Shown here: positions 1-6,074 of the stretch, one piece after another
Position numbering within the stretch: position 1 is the first letter of the stretch
Layout of the letters: each line of letters begins with the position of its first letter
NCBI GenBank assembly: GCA_042092935.1
Contig: JBELFK010000135.1
Coordinates: 1-7,690 of the forward strand
Direction: 5' to 3'
DNA length: 7,690 nt
Source of the DNA: JASMHC01 sp042092935
GTDB lineage: Bacteria; Pseudomonadota; Alphaproteobacteria; Rhodobacterales; Rhodobacteraceae
Made by a program: the position numbers and the translations under genes
The notes under the pieces: generated by a model
Told to the model about the DNA's origin: nothing
The model's input: the letters and a program-made list of their open reading frames with translations, nothing else
The model's database searches: none

Positions 1-284
1 GAGAGATCGGCGGGCTGGTTCTGGGTCTGCCCAGAAACATGGACGGTTCCGAAGGTCCGCGCTGCCAATCAACCCGGGCGTTTGCGCGCAATCTCAGCCA
101 ATTGACCGACTTGCCCATCGGTTTTTGGGACGAGCGTCTGTCGACGGTTGCCGCTGAACGCGCCCTGCTCGAGGCGGATACGTCCAGAAAACGCCGCTCA
201 GAGGTTATCGATCATGTGGCGGCCTCGTTTATCCTTCAAGGCGCATTGGACCGAATTGGGCATTTGAGGCGTAGCGGTGACTGA
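1..284 (+). CDS. ruvX: Putative pre-16S rRNA nuclease / Holliday junction resolvase-like RuvX (YqgF), 3' part
   Basis: Only the C-terminal 93 or so residues are present; the gene begins before the window. The frame is open from base 3 and reads EIGGLVLGLPRNMDGSEG, the conserved central strand and loop of the RuvX/YqgF RNase H-like fold. It is followed by the DERLST motif, whose Asp is an expected metal ligand, and near the end by IDHVAASFILQ, whose Asp is the last acidic residue of the active site. From the family, this is a small cytosolic nuclease that trims the 5' end of pre-16S rRNA and was earlier proposed as a Holliday junction resolvase. The stop codon lies 8 bases inside the next gene, so the two are probably co-transcribed and translationally coupled. 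The visible part looks intact. The ATG at base 39 is internal, not the start. Confidence 0.95.
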   Translation, partial: EIGGLVLGLPRNMDGSEGPRCQSTRAFARNLSQLTDLPIGFWDERLSTVAAERALLEADTSRKRRSEVIDHVAASFILQGALDRIGHLRRSGD

Positions 285-516
285 CGAGATTTGGCAACGC
301 GAAGAGGTTGAAAGCCCATGCATCAAGATTTGCGTGGTGCACCCCGAGGCGCGGATTTGCACCGGGTGTTTTCGCACGATTGAGGAGATTTCCGGCTGGA
401 GCCGCATGTCCCCAGACGAGCGTCGCGAAATAATGGCTGACCTGCCCAAACGGACCGCGCATTTGCGCAAACGACGTGGCGGGCGCAGCGGGCGGTTGAA
501 TAAGCCAACCGTATAA
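277..516 (+). CDS. DUF1289 family small cysteine-rich protein
   Basis: This 79-residue protein starts at a GTG that overlaps the end of ruvX by 8 bases; a GAGG at 266-269 sits 7 bases before it and supports this start. The sequence carries the DUF1289 signature: SPCIKIC (Cys15, Cys19), then CTGCFRT (Cys28, Cys31), then EISGW and MSPDER. The four cysteines in Cx3C and Cx2C spacing suggest a bound metal, Zn or Fe-S, but this is inference. The C-terminus is a basic tail rich in Arg and Lys, compatible with nucleic-acid contact. The biochemical function of the family is not established to my knowledge. The overlap with ruvX suggests co-expression. It ends 28 bases from the convergent RTX gene, and I see no clear terminator in that gap. 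Confidence 0.93.
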   Translation: MTDEIWQREEVESPCIKICVVHPEARICTGCFRTIEEISGWSRMSPDERREIMADLPKRTAHLRKRRGGRSGRLNKPTV

Positions 517-544
517 ATGTGCGGTAGTTTTGGAAGCGCTGCGG

Positions 545-1459
545 CTACGCGAAATTGTCTTGATAGACGACGGTGATCGAGGCCGCACTTAGCAGACCCA
601 ACGTGCCGCCGCCTTCGACTTCGGCCAAGCGCACACCATCGAGGAATACAGTCCCCGAATGCGTGCCAACTGGCGCGTGATCGATGGTCACGGTTGCGGC
701 ACCCGCATAGTCATCTGGCACGATTATCACGATGATATCTTCGGTCGCCTCGAATTCCTCGATAAAGACAGGATTTGCCGGGTCGATCCAAGAGCCAAGC
801 GTCAGATAATCAATGCCCTCGCCGCCGTCGATTGTATCGCCCGATCCGGCGATAATGGCGTCGCTGCCCGCGCCTCCGGCGATAAAGTCGGGGTCGTAAT
901 CGTCAGACTCTTCGAAAATGGCATCCAGAGTGCTGTCTTCGTATCCGACAAGCAGATCGTCACCTGCGCCGCCTTTCAACGTATCGGCCCCCGCGCCTCC
1001 GCTAACAAAGTCTGATCCAACGCGACCAAACAATACGTCGTCGCCGCTTTCTCCAAAGATCGTATCGTCTCCGCCGCCGCCATCGACCTCGTCATTGCCG
1101 TCACCCGCGAAAACAGCATCAAAACCACCACCCGCATCGATGGTGTCGGCACCCGCGTCGCCCGACAATGTATCGCTGCCCAAACCGCCGTAAATCTCGT
1201 CGTTGCCTGCGCCGCCGTTTACGTCATCTTCGCCGTCCTCGGCATCGATGGTGTCATCCCCGTCATTCCCAAAGACTTCGTCGTTGTTGTCCCCGGTTTG
1301 CAAAAGATCGTCGCCGGTTGTGCCTTCAACGGTATCGGTTTCCTCATCCGTGTCTTCAACAGTTTCGGACAATGCGCCATCGAGCAAACCGTCAAAGCTA
1401 AAGGCACCTAACGCGATGCCCAAAATCAACAATCCAGCCAAGATAGAGAGAGCAATCAT
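545..1459 (-). CDS. Acidic RTX-type calcium-binding repeat protein with hydrophobic N-terminus
   Basis: The protein has 304 residues. Residues 2-21 form an uninterrupted hydrophobic segment (IALSILAGLLILGIALGAF), then an Asp/Glu/Thr-rich linker runs to about 45. Residues 46-171 are about 14 tandem nonapeptides of the GGxGxDxxx type (GGAGNDEIY, GGLGSDTLS, GGGGDDTIF), which in known RTX proteins form a Ca2+-filled parallel beta-roll. Further degenerate copies lie near 195-216, followed by a C-terminal domain of about 85 residues that I do not recognise. Lys plus Arg number only three (R146, K162, R277), so the protein is extremely acidic. It is probably surface or periplasmic, either anchored by the N-terminal helix or exported. 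I see no adjacent type I secretion genes. An in-frame TGA lies five codons upstream, so the ATG at 1459 is the earliest possible start, yet no good ribosome-binding site precedes it. Specific function is unknown. Confidence 0.85.
   Translation of the reverse strand: MIALSILAGLLILGIALGAFSFDGLLDGALSETVEDTDEETDTVEGTTGDDLLQTGDNNDEVFGNDGDDTIDAEDGEDDVNGGAGNDEIYGGLGSDTLSGDAGADTIDAGGGFDAVFAGDGNDEVDGGGGDDTIFGESGDDVLFGRVGSDFVSGGAGADTLKGGAGDDLLVGYEDSTLDAIFEESDDYDPDFIAGGAGSDAIIAGSGDTIDGGEGIDYLTLGSWIDPANPVFIEEFEATEDIIVIIVPDDYAGAATVTIDHAPVGTHSGTVFLDGVRLAEVEGGGTLGLLSAASITVVYQDNFA
947..1324 (-). repeat. Array of about 14 degenerate 27-bp units encoding RTX nonapeptides
   Basis: This part of the RTX gene encodes residues 46-171, read as consecutive nine-residue units with Gly at positions 1-2 or 4, Asp at 6 and a hydrophobic residue at 8. 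Units vary in sequence at the DNA level, so this is an old, diverged coding repeat rather than a fresh tandem duplication. The opposite strand stays open over much of it because of the biased composition; those readings (Pro/Ser-rich or Arg-rich) are shadows. Confidence 0.8.
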
Positions 1460-1599
1460 AAAAACAACATTTCACACACACCACGAGACCACGACATTAA
1501 CCCCGATGAAGCGACATGAACAGAACTGCCCCAAAAATGGCACAATCCGTACCGCGTGCGGTGACAATCGCGGTCTATTCCAACGATTGTTTCCAATTC
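1460..1599. promoter_or_regulatory. Intergenic region upstream of the RTX gene, with small inverted repeats
   Basis: This 140-base gap separates the oxygenase gene from the RTX gene, both on the minus strand, so it should hold the RTX promoter and any oxygenase terminator. Two inverted repeats are visible. ACCGC-GT-GCGGT spans 1551-1562. ACAATCG (1564-1570) pairs with CGATTGT (1584-1590) across a 13-base loop. Neither is followed by a T-run on the minus strand, so they are not classical intrinsic terminators; they could be operator-like sites or chance. I could not identify convincing -35/-10 boxes. Confidence 0.3.
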
Positions 1600-2388
1600 T
1601 TATGGCAATTGCAGCCAATCCGTTAACGATCCGGCCATTTCAGGCCGGAAATACGCAATCATCCGGCGCTCAGATTCTGCGCAAGCCGTCGCGCCCCAAG
1701 GGGCAATTCCATGCAAGGCGTGACGATGCATGATGACGGCCTGACCGGGCTGCACCGGGACCTCAACACGTGGGCAGCTTTCAAATATCTGACGCCGAAT
1801 AGACAGGTATCTATCGGTCAGATCCACGCCCGCCCAATCGCTTTCGGCCAAACCGGCAAATTGATCGGCAAGCCAAGATTGCACGACTTTATGGCTGCCC
1901 TTCCAAACCACCAAAGGGCTGGCTTGGCTTGAGGCCCGCGTGATGGGAATGCCTAGAAGATAGGCGTGGTGCTCGACCAAGTGACGTCGACGATTGACAC
2001 TCGTTGCGTGCAAGCCGTCCACATGGGCCGCATCGCGCCTTTCGCGATAGCGAAATGCAGCCTCGCTTTCTCCGTCGCGGGGCTTGGGATAGCCGGGATA
2101 GACGACAGAAAGCTGGGCTTTGTGCATCGGTTGTTTGACCGGATAAAGCTGTTTCAGATCGCCGATGGCCTGCCCGCTCAGCGGTGTTGATCCAGCCTCG
2201 CCGTTTGGCCCTGTTTCCAAGGCATCGACGCCGACGAACCAAGTCCCTTGGCACACCAGCCACCTGTCCAAGTTGGCTTGATCTTGCAGGGCGGCCTCGG
2301 CAAGCGGGCGCACAGCCGCTGCCCAGCGAGCAATCAGAGGATCGTTGTCATAGACAGCAAAGCCATCGTCAAAGAAACCCGTCTTCAT
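1600..2388 (-). CDS. PhyH-like Fe(II)/2-oxoglutarate-dependent oxygenase
   Basis: The protein has 262 residues and no signal peptide. It shows the double-stranded beta-helix oxygenase pattern: AHVDGL gives the HxD iron ligands (His122, Asp124), ALHGIAPW gives the distal iron His (His226), and RRMIAYFRP supplies the Arg (241 or 242) expected to bind the 2-oxoglutarate carboxylate. Between them SPLVVWKGSHK (158-167) matches the GSH turn typical of the phytanoyl-CoA dioxygenase (PhyH) family. The protein is therefore probably a cytosolic oxygenase that couples 2-oxoglutarate decarboxylation to hydroxylation of a small molecule; the substrate cannot be read from the sequence. The start at 2388 is supported by AGGA (2395-2398) six bases before the ATG. 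A possible 35-codon gene lies directly upstream on the same strand. No pathway genes flank it, so context does not reveal its role. Confidence 0.8.
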   Translation of the reverse strand: MKTGFFDDGFAVYDNDPLIARWAAAVRPLAEAALQDQANLDRWLVCQGTWFVGVDALETGPNGEAGSTPLSGQAIGDLKQLYPVKQPMHKAQLSVVYPGYPKPRDGESEAAFRYRERRDAAHVDGLHATSVNRRRHLVEHHAYLLGIPITRASSQASPLVVWKGSHKVVQSWLADQFAGLAESDWAGVDLTDRYLSIRRQIFESCPRVEVPVQPGQAVIMHRHALHGIAPWGATACAESERRMIAYFRPEMAGSLTDWLQLP

Positions 2389-2597
2389 GCGCTTTCCTAA
2401 GCAAAGCCGTGGATCAGGATCGGAAACCTGCTCGGACCCTTGCCAAATACAAGCGAGGCGTTCTGAGCAAACAGCATCCTCACGGGACGTCCGATGTTCG
2501 ACATTTCACCCCCCTTTTCCCTTAAGTGCTAGCGCGGAACGCGTTGTCTGTAAAATCCTCAATGGACTGTCTGTGCACTTCGTGTTCAAACACTTGC
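2389..2597. promoter_or_regulatory. Divergent intergenic region between the oxygenase and EamA genes
   Basis: The roughly 210 bases between the two divergent starts must carry promoters for both directions. Much of the left half is occupied by the possible 35-codon gene, which would push the oxygenase promoter to the right of about 2515. Short palindromes are visible: AACGCGTT at 2538-2545, and GTGTT-CA-AACAC at 2582-2593 ending just 4 bases before the chosen permease start. Either could be a regulator site, but both are short enough to be chance. I could not pick reliable -35/-10 elements. Confidence 0.35.
2397..2504 (-). CDS. Possible 35-codon gene leading the oxygenase gene
   Basis: On the minus strand an ATG at 2504 opens a 35-codon frame ending in TAG at 2397-2399. 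It begins MSNIGRPVRML and ends PILIHGFA. It is preceded by a G-run followed by TGAA (2505-2514) that pairs well with the 16S anti-Shine-Dalgarno end, allowing G:U pairs; this is among the best ribosome-binding sites in the window. Its stop codon overlaps the AGGA of the downstream oxygenase gene and its end is 8 bases from that ATG, the layout expected for translational coupling. The peptide has no acidic residue, has several basic ones (R6, R9, K22, R26) and is otherwise hydrophobic. I do not recognise it. It may be a real small protein, a leader peptide, or a chance frame; conservation would decide. Confidence 0.5.
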   Translation of the reverse strand: MSNIGRPVRMLFAQNASLVFGKGPSRFPILIHGFA

Positions 2598-3494
2598 ATG
2601 GTTAAAGCACCCACGCTCACGAACTGGATCCACCTGATAACCCTCGGACTTATCTGGGGTGGCACATTCATGTTTGTCACGCTGGCACTCGATGGGTACG
2701 GGCCAATCACGGTCGCGACAGCACGCACAACGCTCGGAGCATTCTCGCTGCTGATCTTGATGCGTGTGCTCAATAGCCCATGGCCAACCCGAGACGCCTT
2801 ACCGGTTTTGATCCGTATGGGGGCCTTTTCAACGGCCTTCCCGTTTATGCTATTGAGCTGGGGATTGCTCTACGTGCCGTCGTCTGTGGCTGGCATTTCC
2901 ATGGCCGCCGTGCCCTTGTTCATTCTGCCTTTGGCGCATTTCTTTTCGGACGAACGCTTGACGCTGAGGCGCACAGTGGGCGTGCTGGTCGGATTTGTTG
3001 GGATCGTGGTCTTGATCGGGCCTTCTGCATTGAAGCTGGGCAGCGGCATCGAGTTGCTCGGGCAGTTGGCTTGTTTTGGCGCGGCAACCTGCTACGCGAT
3101 TTCGTCGATCCAGACCCGCAATTGCCCTCCGGTTGATCCTATCACCATGAGCGCTGTCGCTCTTTTGGTCGGTTCTGTTATCCTGTTGCCTTTGATGCTG
3201 ATATTTGAAGGCGTCCCAAGCTGGCAAGGGATCGGCCCCTCGTTGTCGGTCTTGTTCCTTGGGCTGATCCCAACGGCCTTTGCGACCTATCTGAGGGTGC
3301 TTGTCATCCGCTCGGCGGGCTCGGTCTTTATGACGATGGTCAATTTCATGGTGCCGCTTTGGTCGGTGTTTTTTGGCGCAACTTTGCTATCCGAGCCGTT
3401 GCCGCAAAGCCTGTTGGCGTCTCTGGTGCTGATCCTCAGCGGGCTGCTCATCAGCCAATGGGGCCGCCTGAAATCGATCGTCAGCCGCGCGTGA
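2598..3494 (+). CDS. EamA (DMT superfamily) membrane permease
   Basis: From the ATG at 2598 the protein is 298 residues, the normal size for a ten-helix DMT-superfamily transporter. It has two EamA halves: residues about 10-140 starting NWIHLITLGLIWGGTFMFV, and about 150-290 starting LLGQLACFGAATCYAISS. Landmark features include the helix 1 WGGTF motif, hydrophobic stretches such as VGVLVGFVGIVVLIGPSAL, and a helix 9 region with MVPLWSVFFGATLLSEPL, typical of EamA proteins. It is an inner-membrane carrier, probably exporting a metabolite or amino acid; the substrate is not predictable. The frame stays open back to a GTG at 2526, but the added 24 residues are Cys-rich and unlike the family; no start in this region has a clear ribosome-binding site. 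The last 14 bases overlap folP on the other strand. Confidence 0.92.
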   Translation: MVKAPTLTNWIHLITLGLIWGGTFMFVTLALDGYGPITVATARTTLGAFSLLILMRVLNSPWPTRDALPVLIRMGAFSTAFPFMLLSWGLLYVPSSVAGISMAAVPLFILPLAHFFSDERLTLRRTVGVLVGFVGIVVLIGPSALKLGSGIELLGQLACFGAATCYAISSIQTRNCPPVDPITMSAVALLVGSVILLPLMLIFEGVPSWQGIGPSLSVLFLGLIPTAFATYLRVLVIRSAGSVFMTMVNFMVPLWSVFFGATLLSEPLPQSLLASLVLILSGLLISQWGRLKSIVSRA

Positions 3495-4485
3495 CCGCTT
3501 GGTGGAGGGATAACGCCTGACGGGTCTCTGCGACGTCGTGCACGCGCAAAACCTGAACGCCTTGCGCCACGGCATTCATCGCCACGGCAATAGACCCTGC
3601 GGCGCGACGCGATGGATCGGGGGCGTTGCCGATGGTTCCGATAAAGCGTTTGCGCGACACGCCCAAAAGGATCGCGCATCCCAAGCTATGAAACAGGCTA
3701 ATCCCTTTCAAAAGGCTCAAATTATGCTCGAGCGTTTTGCCAAAGCCGACCCCAGGATCAACGATGATCCGCGACTTTGGAATACCCGCGGCGACAGCCA
3801 TCTCAACTTTCGCATTGAGCGCGTCGAAAACATCCAAAAGAACTTCGCTATAGCGCGGGTTCACCTGCATCGTCTCGGGCAAGCCTTGGGCATGCATCAA
3901 GCAGATCGGCACCTTATTGTCCGCCACGAAAGCGGGCATATTGCGGTCAAAATCAAATGCCGAGACATCATTAATTAATCCGGCTCCGGCTTCTATGGCG
4001 GCATGGGCAACGCTGGATTTGCGCGTATCGATCGAGATTGGTACGTCTGAAGACCCGCGAATTGCCGCGATAACCGGCGAGGTGCGTGCGATTTCGTCTT
4101 CAATCGAAACCTCCTGAGCACCGGGCCGCGTGGACTCGCCTCCGACGTCGAGAATATCAGCGCCATGCGCGATCATGCGCTGCGCATGGGCGGCCGCGGT
4201 CGCTGCATTGTCAAATTTACCGCCGTCCGAAAAACTGTCCGGCGTCACGTTGAGAATGCCCATGATCCGAGGCGCATCCATCGACAAGCCGGCAATGGGT
4301 GCACGTGCGGTGCTTATTTGGTCGATCACACTTGCGTCAACTTCTTTCAGCGACACCAATTCAGTGCGGCCCCCGCGTTCAATGATCTCAACGAGCGAAA
4401 ACCACGTCCAACCACCAGCGACTGACACGGCACCTTTGGGGCGATGCACATCTGTCGAGACAATGGGGCGATAATAAAAGCTCAT
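3481..4485 (-). CDS. folP: Dihydropteroate synthase
   Basis: This cytosolic enzyme joins 6-hydroxymethyl-dihydropterin pyrophosphate to p-aminobenzoate to make dihydropteroate in folate synthesis; it is the sulfonamide target. All family motifs are present in the 334 residues: MGILNVTPDSFSDGG (75-89), ILDVGGESTRPG (111-122), SIDTRK (151-156), INDVSAF (171-177), MHAQG (197-201), VDPGVGFGKT (242-251), GVSRKRFIG (275-283) and RVHDV (314-318). A roughly 70-residue N-terminal extension precedes the TIM barrel; from memory this is usual in Rhodobacterales and not a fusion to a second enzyme. GAGGA in the stretch between folB and folP supports the ATG at 4485. It follows folB by 8 bases, so both are made from one transcript. 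Its end overlaps the convergent permease gene by 14 bases. No lesion is seen in the active site. Confidence 0.98.
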   Translation of the reverse strand: MSFYYRPIVSTDVHRPKGAVSVAGGWTWFSLVEIIERGGRTELVSLKEVDASVIDQISTARAPIAGLSMDAPRIMGILNVTPDSFSDGGKFDNAATAAAHAQRMIAHGADILDVGGESTRPGAQEVSIEDEIARTSPVIAAIRGSSDVPISIDTRKSSVAHAAIEAGAGLINDVSAFDFDRNMPAFVADNKVPICLMHAQGLPETMQVNPRYSEVLLDVFDALNAKVEMAVAAGIPKSRIIVDPGVGFGKTLEHNLSLLKGISLFHSLGCAILLGVSRKRFIGTIGNAPDPSRRAAGSIAVAMNAVAQGVQVLRVHDVAETRQALSLHQAVTRG

Positions 4486-4500
4486 CTTGGTCCTCAGACG
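4486..4500 (-). promoter_or_regulatory. folP ribosome-binding site overlapping the folB stop codon
   Basis: On the minus strand the folB stop TGA (4494-4496) is embedded in TGAGGA, the Shine-Dalgarno sequence for folP, with CCAAG between it and the folP ATG. Ribosomes ending folB would therefore uncover or directly re-use this site, giving coupled production of the two folate enzymes. Confidence 0.75.
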
Positions 4501-5360
4501 TTTGCTAGCGTGGTGGTGGCATCAAGCACGACATGACGTTGTGCGCCCAGTTCTTGTGCCAGCCATTTGGACAAAACCAGCGCATTCGAAACGCCTGTGA
4601 TGGACGGGTCTATACTGTCTACAACCACTTTCGCCGGTGCCCATAGGCTGATTTGCCCGTTCTTGAGGCCCCAATCCAACTCGGTCCACGTATCAACAAC
4701 GACCAGTTTCGGATGTAGCGCCGACATGCGCCAGGCTTCTTGCGAAAGCGACAGAAGATCGATGCGTCGCTTGACGCTTTCATCCACCAAATCCTCAGAC
4801 GCCGTTGGTTTTTCGACGGTCAGGATCACGGGGTGCTGAATTGCTAAAATATCTTTGAGGCGACGGCCCAAGATTTCAATGCTGGGTACATGGAGAACAA
4901 TGACCGACGGTGCGTCGGAAACTGGTTCGCTGGTCGCCGCCTCGGCTTTGGACCTGACAATCTCGACGCCGAGATCGCTGGCACCCCGATCCAGTTTTTC
5001 AATCCGAACGAACACGCGCACGGATTGCGACTCGTGCAGAATGCGCCCTGCGATGCGTTCGGCAAGGGTTTCAAGAAGGTTAAGCCGTTCGTGCGCCAGT
5101 TCGGCGGAAATTGCCTCGGTCACGCGATCATAAGACAGAATGTCGTCGACATCATCGGTCTTCGCGCCGCTTGAAGGGCGGACCTCGACCACGATGTCAA
5201 AACTGAGCCGCTGTGTGATCCCACGTTCGACCTGAAACGCACCGATCTCGACCTCGACAACATGATTGCGAACGCTGATGCGATCAAGCGGCTCATCACC
5301 GGCCGTTTCCTGCGAGCGTACTTCGGGGTGCGCGAAAGCCTGTTTGATCTCAGAGGTCAT
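4494..5360 (-). CDS. folB: Dihydroneopterin aldolase with extra C-terminal domain
   Basis: The first half is FolB, which cleaves 7,8-dihydroneopterin to 6-hydroxymethyl-dihydropterin and glycolaldehyde. Counting from the ATG at 5360, the domain covers about residues 25-137: DRISVRNHVVEVEIGAF, then VERGITQ with the pterin-binding Glu45, ILSYDRV with Tyr77, LNLLETLAERIA, and VRIEKLDR with Lys122, the residues expected for catalysis. A roughly 140-residue domain follows (about 151-288) that normal FolB proteins of about 120 residues lack; its end (TGVSNALVLSKWLAQELGAQR) resembles amino-acid-kinase-fold proteins, an inference. I prefer the ATG at 5360 because GGACGG precedes it; an in-frame ATG at 5372 would add four residues but has no ribosome-binding site. 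folP follows after 8 bases. Confidence 0.94.
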   Translation of the reverse strand: MTSEIKQAFAHPEVRSQETAGDEPLDRISVRNHVVEVEIGAFQVERGITQRLSFDIVVEVRPSSGAKTDDVDDILSYDRVTEAISAELAHERLNLLETLAERIAGRILHESQSVRVFVRIEKLDRGASDLGVEIVRSKAEAATSEPVSDAPSVIVLHVPSIEILGRRLKDILAIQHPVILTVEKPTASEDLVDESVKRRIDLLSLSQEAWRMSALHPKLVVVDTWTELDWGLKNGQISLWAPAKVVVDSIDPSITGVSNALVLSKWLAQELGAQRHVVLDATTTLANV

Positions 5361-5412
5361 AGTGCCGTCCATTGGTCAGTCGTCAAACCGCCCATAGCAC
5401 CGCAAACCCGAT

Positions 5413-5426
5413 GCGGCCAGAGCCGC
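5413..5426 (-). other. Small hairpin in the sleB-folB gap
   Basis: GCGGC (5413-5417) and GCCGC (5422-5426) form a five-pair stem with a four-base loop just after the stop of the wall hydrolase gene on the minus strand. The following bases are not U-rich, so it is at best a weak or Rho-assisted terminator or an mRNA 3' stabiliser. The gap between sleB and folB is only about 70 bases, so read-through into folB is plausible. Confidence 0.3.
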
Positions 5427-5432
5427 GTTGAC

Positions 5433-6074
5433 TTAGTTGCTGGAGATGCGATCAGGCTCTTTGTAGAAATAATGCACACCAATCGACGCCGTGCGGGCAA
5501 ATTTCTTGGACCAAGAGGGGCTGACATAGTTTGTGTGATAGTAAGTCGCTCCGAACGTCAACGGGCGACGGTCCATTGCAATTGATAAGCTGGCCACCTT
5601 GCCGACGTTTTGCCACGCCGTTTGATTGTTGATGGTTTCCAGCTTTCCGTCACAGGTATAGGTGAACTGACAGCGGAATTTGCCCTGTCCGCTGCCCTGA
5701 AGGACAACGCCACAGATCGAATCCGGGAAACGCGGGCTGTCAACGCGGTTCAGAATGACTTCGGCGACGGCGAACTGACCCTCAACGGCTTCGCCACGGG
5801 CCTCGAAATAAAGTGCTTCGGACAGACAGCGCCATTGCTCGCCACCTTCCTTGAAAGGAACGGTCGCCAGATAGTCCTTGGTGTAGATGTCTGCCGCATT
5901 GTCGGCATCCGAACCGTTTGCGAGCCTGCGCATCGACAGATTTGAGGCCCCCTCGATGGCAGCTTCATGCGCAGTGAAAAGCGAACGCAGGTTTTCCTCG
6001 ACGTTGCTGCTTGCGGCGACATTGGCCCAAAGCACGGTAAGCACCGTCAATATTAGTCGTGAAAAAGACATCAT
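5433..6074 (-). CDS. SleB/CwlJ-type cell wall hydrolase (Hydrolase_2 family), exported
   Basis: The protein has 213 residues. It opens with a signal peptide: MMSFSR, then hydrophobic LILTVLTVLWANVAA, with likely cleavage near residue 20-21. The Hydrolase_2 domain runs from about residue 80 to the end: RCLSEALYFEARGE holds the expected catalytic Glu91, followed by VAEVILNRVDSPRFPDSICGVV, CQFTYTCDGK and ATYYHTNYVSPSW, the conserved blocks of this family. By family, such enzymes cut the glycan strand of peptidoglycan; in a non-sporulating alphaproteobacterium the role would be periplasmic wall remodelling rather than germination. Two adjacent ATG codons (6074 and 6071) are possible starts; GGGG upstream is better spaced for the second, changing one residue only. 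It lies between ppdK and folB on the same strand. Confidence 0.93.
   Translation of the reverse strand: MMSFSRLILTVLTVLWANVAASSNVEENLRSLFTAHEAAIEGASNLSMRRLANGSDADNAADIYTKDYLATVPFKEGGEQWRCLSEALYFEARGEAVEGQFAVAEVILNRVDSPRFPDSICGVVLQGSGQGKFRCQFTYTCDGKLETINNQTAWQNVGKVASLSIAMDRRPLTFGATYYHTNYVSPSWSKKFARTASIGVHYFYKEPDRISSN

Noticed and set aside
517..544. Search for a bidirectional terminator between the DUF1289 and RTX genes
   Set aside because: The 28-base gap contains no stem of useful length and no T-run on either strand.
1631..1648. Perfect hairpin CCGGCC-ATTTCA-GGCCGG considered as a terminator
   Set aside because: It falls inside the oxygenase coding sequence (FRPEMAGS), with no T-run after it on the minus strand; it is probably a chance of codon choice.
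918..1733. Long open frames on the + strand across the RTX gene (Ser/Pro-rich and Arg-rich readings)
   Set aside because: They mirror the biased Gly/Asp repeat coding of the minus-strand gene, have low-complexity composition and match no family; they are shadows.
4118..4485. N-terminal extension of FolP considered as a fused second enzyme
   Set aside because: Only about 70 residues precede the NVTPDSFSDGG motif, with no motif of a known folate enzyme such as HPPK; this length is usual for FolP in this group as I recall it.
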